NCBI GenBank assembly: GCA_913061025.1
Contig: CAJXUJ010000059.1
Location: 1 to 7,465, forward strand
Origin: an uncultured Actinomycetes bacterium
GTDB taxonomy: Bacteria; Actinomycetota; Actinomycetes; S36-B12
Direction of reading: 5' to 3'
Length of the DNA: 7,465 nucleotides
Position numbers and translations under genes: made by a program. Shown here one piece after another: positions 1 to 3,287 of the stretch. Positions within the stretch are counted from its first letter, which is position 1. Every line of letters begins with the position of its first letter. A model generated the notes under the pieces. That model saw only the letters and a program-made list of their open reading frames with translations, did not search any database and was not told the DNA's origin.

Positions 1-257
1 TTGTCGACACCGCCGGCGGTGGCAGCGGCTGCGGCTATCGCATTGAGGATGCAGATCCGGGCGCACTCATGAGCAGTGGCCTCGTCTACGTCGCTTCCCA
101 CCTTGCCAGTCGCGATCAACTCTCCGCCAACAAGAGGTAACTGGCCCGACGTGAACACATACGAGCCGCTGCGAGTGGCCGGCACATAGGACGCCAACGG
201 CGCCGCAACCTCGGGAAGTTCGATTCCCAACTCCGCCAAACGTGAACTCACCGACAT
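1..257 (-). CDS. RidA/YjgF-family protein, C-terminus cut by window edge
   Basis: My reading of the minus strand gives about 85 residues, beginning MSVSSRLAELGIELPEVAAP and continuing through SYVFTSGQLPLVGGEL, ATGKVGSD and ARICILNAIAAAAA before the window ends. The Y-V-x-T-S-G-Q-L-P block and the following helix are typical of the RidA (YjgF/L-PSP) family. The protein resembles M. tuberculosis Rv3678c, which has the same neighbours. RidA proteins hydrolyse reactive enamine/imine intermediates from PLP enzymes in the cytoplasm; this subgroup's substrate is unknown to me. I chose ATG at 257-255 because the family usually begins a few residues before 'RLAELG' and a GAGGGG ribosome-binding site lies 10 bases upstream. 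The ATG at 265-263 is in another frame and stops after five codons. The family is usually 130-155 residues, so roughly half to two thirds is visible. It lies 7 bases after the DUF4177 stop, so the two genes are probably co-transcribed. The catalytic-site arginine region is outside the window, so activity cannot be judged. Confidence 0.85.
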   Translation of the reverse strand, partial: MSVSSRLAELGIELPEVAAPLASYVPATRSGSYVFTSGQLPLVGGELIATGKVGSDVDEATAHECARICILNAIAAAAATAGGVD

Positions 258-264
258 TGGTTCA

Positions 265-423
265 TCACCCCTCTATTGGTCGCTTCAAATAGGCCACCAT
301 GTTCTCGGCATTCGGCCCGGGGACCACCTGCACGAGTTCCCATCCGTCCTGTCCCCAGGTATCGAGGATTTGCTTGGTGGCGTGGATGAGGAGCGGAACT
401 GTCGAGTATTCCCATTTCGTCAT
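265..423 (-). CDS. DUF4177-like small protein (52 aa)
   Basis: This 52-residue protein starts MTKWEYSTVPLLIHATKQIL and continues with DTWGQDGWELVQVVPGP, ending in AYLKRPIEG. The K-W-E-Y start, the central W-G-x-D-G-W-E-L-V motif and the final strand with K-R-P are typical of DUF4177. It closely resembles my memory of the small hypothetical Rv3678A beside the RidA homologue in M. tuberculosis. Function is unknown. I see no signal peptide or membrane segment, so it is probably cytosolic. A longer in-frame ORF begins at 519, but that extension would overlap bagA and has no family similarity, so I chose ATG at 423. There is no Shine-Dalgarno before this ATG. A TACCCT hexamer lies 7 bases upstream, which fits a leaderless mRNA. 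It is the first gene of a leftward pair with the RidA-like gene and is divergent from bagA. Confidence 0.85.
   Translation of the reverse strand: MTKWEYSTVPLLIHATKQILDTWGQDGWELVQVVPGPNAENMVAYLKRPIEG
268..273 (-). promoter_or_regulatory. Shine-Dalgarno for the RidA-like gene
   Basis: The minus strand reads GAGGGG here, 10 bases before the ATG at 257. It overlaps the last codons of the DUF4177 gene. It supports the chosen RidA start and suggests translation from a shared leftward mRNA. Confidence 0.55.
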
Positions 424-428
424 GGACG

Positions 429-444
429 TCAGGGTAGACCCTGA
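429..444. promoter_or_regulatory. 16-bp palindrome TCAGGGTAGACCCTGA, candidate operator
   Basis: Seven-base arms TCAGGGT and ACCCTGA are perfect inverted repeats around a 2-base centre (AG). The site covers the candidate -10 of the leftward promoter and lies about 30 bases upstream of the rightward -10, so a bound protein could affect either direction. The regulator is unknown. Part of the symmetry comes from the -10 sequence itself. Confidence 0.45.
431..436 (-). promoter_or_regulatory. Candidate -10 element, leaderless DUF4177 transcript
   Basis: The minus strand reads TACCCT (TANNNT pattern of actinobacterial sigma-A promoters), 7 bases before the DUF4177 ATG. Transcription would begin at or next to the A of the start codon. 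I see no convincing -35 hexamer; the best-placed six bases at 454-459 read GGTGCA. The element lies inside the palindrome at 429-444. Confidence 0.45.
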
Positions 445-451
445 ACCGGGC

Positions 452-472
452 ATTGCACCGTGACGTCGCAAT
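452..472. promoter_or_regulatory. ATTGC-N11-GCAAT inverted repeat in divergent promoter
   Basis: Five-base arms ATTGC (452-456) and GCAAT (468-472) flank an 11-base spacer that contains TGACGTC. The right arm touches the candidate bagA -10 (472-477), and the left arm overlaps where both -35 regions would lie. It is a second possible operator, weaker than the one at 429-444 because the arms are short. Confidence 0.25.
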
Positions 473-477
473 AGGGT
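472..477 (+). promoter_or_regulatory. Candidate -10 element for the bagAB operon
   Basis: TAGGGT fits the TANNNT pattern and ends 6 bases before the ATG at 484, which is the spacing expected for a leaderless mRNA. The same bases (AGGG, 473-476) could instead act as a ribosome-binding site 7 bases from that ATG, so the sequence alone cannot decide between the two readings. No good -35 is visible. Confidence 0.4.
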
Positions 478-483
478 GGAGTG

Positions 484-1473
484 ATGACCGAAGCCCTGTG
501 GCCAGGAGTTGCACTCCACGTTGTCTCCGGCAAGGGGGGCACGGGCAAGACCACCGTCGCAGCGGCACTCGCGATGGCTCTGGCTCGCGACGGCGGCCGC
601 ACACTCTTAATGGAAGTCGAAGGTCGTCAGGGCATAGCTCAAGTCTTTGACGTCCCACCACTTCCCTACGAGGAACGCCAGGTTGCCGTCGCACCCGGTG
701 GGGGTGAGGTGTGGGCTCTGGCCGTGGATCCCGAGGACGCCCTCTTGGATTACCTGGAGATCTTCTACAACCTCCGCAGGGCCGGTTCAGCGTTGCGACG
801 TATGGGAGCCGTGGACTTCGCCACGACTATCGCGCCCGGTCTACGCGACGTTTTGCTGACCGGAAAGGCATGCGAGGTAGTCCGACGAGCAGAGAAGCAG
901 GAGCCCAACGCATACGACGCTGTCGTCTTGGACGCTCCACCGACGGGCCGGATCGCCCGATTCCTGAATGTCAACAGCGAGGTCTCGGGGCTGGCGAAGG
1001 TCGGCCCTATCCGCAACCACGCCGATCTCGTCATGAGTGTCATCGCGTCACCGCGAACCGCTGTTCACCTGGTGACCCTTCTCGAGGAAATGCCCATTCA
1101 GGAGACGATCGACGGAGTAGAGGAACTCCGCGAAGCCAACCTCCCGGTTGGCGGTGTGATCGTGAACATGACCCGCCCACCCCTTCTCACCCACGACGAG
1201 ATGAACATGGCCACGACAGCATCTCTCCCGGTGAAGCAGATTGAAGAGGCCCTCGTCAAAGCTGGACTCACCAGCGAGGTTCCCGCGATCACTCAGACTC
1301 TGATTCGAGAAGGCCTCGACCATTCCCAACGCGTCCAACTTGAGGAACGCGAACTCGAGCGTCTGAACGAACTGGATCTGCCCGTCCTGCAACTCCCCTA
1401 CCTCACCGGGGGAATTGATCTCAGCAGCCTTTACGAGCTCGCGGGCGCTCTCAGCGAGCAGGGAGCGCGCTGA
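484..1473 (+). CDS. bagA: Get3/ArsA-like ATPase subunit BagA
   Basis: This 329-residue P-loop ATPase of the SIMIBI/ArsA-Get3 class matches M. tuberculosis Rv3679 (BagA) through most of its length as I recall it. The deviant Walker A loop GKGGTGKTT is at residues 16-24, with signature lysine K17. The switch II region DAPPTGR is at 150-156. A likely adenine-contacting Asn lies in IVNM (about 228), and the terminal GGIDLSSLYEL resembles the family A-loop region. The usual switch I D-P-A motif is replaced by EGRQG (46-50), as I recall in Rv3679. No CxxC zinc motif of eukaryotic Get3 is present. The protein is cytosolic and probably partners with BagB; the mycobacterial pair has been linked to glycerol and methylglyoxal tolerance. 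I chose ATG at 484 (GTG at 481 would add one residue) because of its spacing from the upstream TAGGGT/AGGG. It overlaps bagB by one base, implying coupled translation. Confidence 0.9.
   Translation: MTEALWPGVALHVVSGKGGTGKTTVAAALAMALARDGGRTLLMEVEGRQGIAQVFDVPPLPYEERQVAVAPGGGEVWALAVDPEDALLDYLEIFYNLRRAGSALRRMGAVDFATTIAPGLRDVLLTGKACEVVRRAEKQEPNAYDAVVLDAPPTGRIARFLNVNSEVSGLAKVGPIRNHADLVMSVIASPRTAVHLVTLLEEMPIQETIDGVEELREANLPVGGVIVNMTRPPLLTHDEMNMATTASLPVKQIEEALVKAGLTSEVPAITQTLIREGLDHSQRVQLEERELERLNELDLPVLQLPYLTGGIDLSSLYELAGALSEQGAR
1460..1465 (+). promoter_or_regulatory. Shine-Dalgarno for bagB inside bagA
   Basis: AGGGAG lies 7 bases before the bagB ATG at 1473 and within the last codons of bagA. 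Together with the TGATG stop/start overlap it supports both the bagB start choice and translational coupling. Confidence 0.6.
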
Positions 1474-2615
1474 TGGAGCCGGCATCACTGCACGTTGACG
1501 ACATCATCGACGACTCCTCAATTTCCATCATTGTGTGTACGGGCGCGGGTGGTGTCGGCAAGACGACAACTGCCGCAGCACTCGCTCTGCGGGCCGCCGA
1601 GCGGGGCCGGAACGTCTGCGTCCTGACGATCGATCCTGCACGCCGTCTCGCGCAGGCAATGGGGTTGACGGAGTTAGACAACACTCCCCGCGAAGTGGTC
1701 GTCGAAAACGGTTCCGGGTCTTTGCACGCGATGATGCTGGACATGAAGCGCACCTTCGATGAAGTGGTCGAAGCACATGCGGACCCCGATCGGGCGGCGC
1801 AGATTCTCGAGAATCCGTTCTACCAAGCGCTGTCGTCGTCGTTCGCGGGTACGCAGGAATACATGGCGATGGAGAAGCTTGGTCAATTGCACGCCCAGGA
1901 AGACGCCCCGTGGGATTTGATCATCGTCGACACTCCCCCGTCGCGCAGCGCGCTGGATTTTCTCGACGCTCCGGCGCGTCTCGGCTCGTTCCTCGATGGA
2001 CGATTCATCCGCATCCTCACCGCGCCTGCTCGCGGTGCTGGCCGAGGCTTAGGACGGCTTGCGGCCGCCGGCTTCGGAATCTTCACCGGGGTCCTTGGCA
2101 AGATCCTCGGAGCCCAGGTGCTGGCGGATGTCGGAACGTTCGTCGCGGCTATCGACACGACCTTCGGTGGTTTTCGGGAAAGGGCTGACAAGACCTTCGC
2201 TCTTCTTCAAGAGGACAACACGCGCTTCCTGGTGATCGCTGCACCGGAGCCGGATGCGATGCGCGAGGCCTCGTATTTCGTGGACCGATTGAGGTCAGAA
2301 AATATGCCGCTCGGTGGTCTGATCGTGAACCGAGTCCAATCTGTCGATCGGGAATTGATGTCCGCAGAGACAGCGGCCGCCGCAGCTCAGCGGTTGGCGA
2401 CTGGAACGGATCCAGAACCCCTGACGGCTCGCCTACTCCGCCTCCACGCTGACCGTCTTCGCATTCGAGAGCGGCAGCATCACGTGACCGAGAGCTTCAC
2501 CGGTGCGCATCCGGGGGTTCCCATCGCACAAGTACCAGCGCTCGCCGAGGACGTCCATGACCTCGACGGACTCGAGCAGGTCGGTGAGCTACTAGCGCTT
2601 GGTAGACCCGTCTAG
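1473..2615 (+). CDS. bagB: Get3/ArsA-like ATPase subunit BagB
   Basis: This 380-residue P-loop ATPase is the second ArsA/Get3-class protein of the operon and corresponds to M. tuberculosis Rv3680 (BagB). The deviant Walker A is GAGGVGKTTT at residues 24-33. Switch I is intact as DPARRLAQ (54-61). Switch II is DTPPSRSALDFLDAP (153-167). The adenine-contacting Asn is in LIVNRV (N286). Between about residues 168 and 233 lies a glycine-rich hydrophobic stretch (for example GFGIFTGVLGKILG). It occupies the place where Get3 proteins carry the helical client-binding subdomain. There is no CxxC metal motif and no arsenite-binding cysteine set; the only cysteines are near positions 22 and 49. An arsenical pump role is therefore unlikely, and a chaperone- or stress-related ATPase is the better call. 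The start is fixed by the TGATG overlap with bagA and the AGGGAG ribosome-binding site. It ends 10 bases from the converging whiB4. Confidence 0.9.
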   Translation: MEPASLHVDDIIDDSSISIIVCTGAGGVGKTTTAAALALRAAERGRNVCVLTIDPARRLAQAMGLTELDNTPREVVVENGSGSLHAMMLDMKRTFDEVVEAHADPDRAAQILENPFYQALSSSFAGTQEYMAMEKLGQLHAQEDAPWDLIIVDTPPSRSALDFLDAPARLGSFLDGRFIRILTAPARGAGRGLGRLAAAGFGIFTGVLGKILGAQVLADVGTFVAAIDTTFGGFRERADKTFALLQEDNTRFLVIAAPEPDAMREASYFVDRLRSENMPLGGLIVNRVQSVDRELMSAETAAAAAQRLATGTDPEPLTARLLRLHADRLRIRERQHHVTESFTGAHPGVPIAQVPALAEDVHDLDGLEQVGELLALGRPV

Positions 2616-2625
2616 GGCGCTGCTC

Positions 2626-2934
2626 TCAAGAAGCGCGGGTGGGCGCGAAGATGTCGCGCCGCTCGTACTCGGTCTGCGCGGTCTCCAGGAGGTTTCGCCA
2701 GGACGTCACGTGCGGACGACGACGCAGGAGCGCACGGCGCTCCCGCTCGGTCATTCCACCCCAGACCCCGAACTCGACCCTGTTGTCCAGAGCGTCAGCG
2801 AGGCACTCGGTGCGGACGTCGCACCCCATGCAGATCGCCTTGGCCCGGTTCTGGGCTGCACCCTGAACGAAGAGCGCATCGGGGTCGGTTGTGCGGCATG
2901 CCGCTTGCGCGGCCCAGTCGGTGTCCAACGACAC
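2626..2934 (-). CDS. whiB4: WhiB-family iron-sulfur transcription regulator WhiB4
   Basis: This 102-residue protein has the four WhiB cysteines C13, C35, C38 and C44 (C-X21-C-X2-C-X5-C) that bind a 4Fe-4S cluster. The G-V-W-G-G turn is at 56-60, followed by the basic ERERRALLRRR segment used for DNA binding. CRTTDPDALFVQGAAQ and DALDNRVEFGVWGGMTERE match my memory of M. tuberculosis WhiB4 (Rv3681c), and the position between bagB and ponA2 is also conserved. In mycobacteria WhiB4 responds to oxygen and oxidants and regulates antioxidant genes; loss of the cluster changes its DNA binding. Here the N-terminus is short: GTG at 2934 lies about 12 residues before the first cysteine. That start is preceded by a perfect AGGAGG with a 7-base spacer, so I am fairly sure of it. 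It is divergent from ponA2 and convergent with bagB. Confidence 0.93.
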   Translation of the reverse strand: MSLDTDWAAQAACRTTDPDALFVQGAAQNRAKAICMGCDVRTECLADALDNRVEFGVWGGMTERERRALLRRRPHVTSWRNLLETAQTEYERRDIFAPTRAS

Positions 2935-2941
2935 TTGGGTT

Positions 2942-2947
2942 CCTCCT
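2942..2947 (-). promoter_or_regulatory. Perfect Shine-Dalgarno AGGAGG before whiB4 GTG start
   Basis: The minus strand reads AGGAGG, 7 bases before GTG at 2934. It decides the whiB4 start, since no ATG is suitably placed. It contrasts with several neighbouring genes that lack such a site. Confidence 0.8.
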
Positions 2948-2982
2948 ACGACTCGATCTGGGCTTGCCCTGCAGTGGCGCAG

Positions 2983-2988
2983 AAAGTA
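2983..2988 (-). promoter_or_regulatory. Candidate -10 element for whiB4
   Basis: The minus strand reads TACTTT (TANNNT). Transcription would begin near 2976 and give a roughly 40-base leader carrying the AGGAGG site. The element overlaps one arm of a small inverted repeat, GTAC-N7-GTAC (2986-3000). No clear -35 is present. Confidence 0.3.
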
Positions 2989-3017
2989 CGCCCCCTGTAC
3001 CCCTCCTGCTAGGCTCG

Positions 3018-3050
3018 AAATAACTATTTATAATTAGTTGATAATAACTA
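3018..3050. promoter_or_regulatory. AT-rich block with three TAACTA-type half-sites
   Basis: About 29 of 33 bases are A or T, in a window that is otherwise GC-rich. TAACTA occurs at 3021-3026 and again at 3045-3050. Its inverted form TAGTT is at 3035-3039 between them, so the sites lie roughly one helical turn apart. A perfect TATAAT is at 3029-3034 on the plus strand, but I find no -35 at a suitable distance. It could be an operator array, an upstream activating sequence, or a target for an AT-binding nucleoid protein such as Lsr2. Confidence 0.4.
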
Positions 3051-3272
3051 GGCAATGGTTCCGACGGGATTCTTTGGGGGAACTTGCCTTCATCCCAGCT
3101 AACGACGACGTCTACCCCACCCGTCTGAGACACAACTGCGACACAAACATCCACTTATTGCACTAGGTCTGGCGCGTTACGGACGGCGCCCGCCTGAACC
3201 CTGCGCCTATGTTTGTTCGCTTTGTCCAGACCTTCCCGGAAGCGTCACACCGGTAACCGGAACCTTCACGCT

Positions 3273-3278
3273 TACCCT
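3273..3278 (+). promoter_or_regulatory. Candidate -10 element, leaderless ponA2 transcript
   Basis: TACCCT lies 9 bases before the ponA2 ATG at 3288. The stretch from this hexamer to the ATG (TACCCTGGACGTCCCATG) closely resembles the one before DUF4177 (TACCCTGACGTCCATG). There is no good Shine-Dalgarno; only GGA occurs at a suitable distance. Confidence 0.4.
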
Positions 3279-3287
3279 GGACGTCCC

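Larger units (their letters stand above)
2935..3287. other. whiB4/ponA2 divergent intergenic region
   Basis: These 353 bases hold no convincing protein gene. From left to right they contain the whiB4 ribosome-binding site and candidate -10, a strongly AT-rich block (3018-3050), a stretch with GGCGC/GCGCC arms that could form a small hairpin (3171-3190), a 15-codon ATG ORF without a ribosome-binding site (3209-3256), and the candidate ponA2 -10 (3273-3278). It is the only sizeable spacer in the window. Confidence 0.7.

Noticed and set aside
265..519. 84-codon version of the DUF4177 gene
   Set aside because: The extra 32 residues cover the promoter spacer and the bagA start and show no family similarity; homologues start at MTKWEY.
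1473..2615. BagB as an arsenite-pump ATPase (ArsA)
   Set aside because: The arsenite-binding cysteines are missing, there is no ArsB or ArsR nearby, and the neighbourhood matches the Rv3679-Rv3680 locus.
2617..2636. GCGCT/AGCGC arms between bagB and whiB4 as a bidirectional terminator
   Set aside because: Only five pairs with a 10-base loop and no T-tract; indistinguishable from chance in this composition.
2599..3012. 137-codon plus-strand ORF across whiB4
   Set aside because: It is the antisense of whiB4, which has all four cysteines, G-V-W-G-G and a perfect ribosome-binding site. The translation resembles no family I know.
3259..3285. GGAAC(C)-N17-CGTC as an ECF-sigma promoter for ponA2
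   Set aside because: The match is short and common in GC-rich DNA, and it would place transcription start at or after the ATG.
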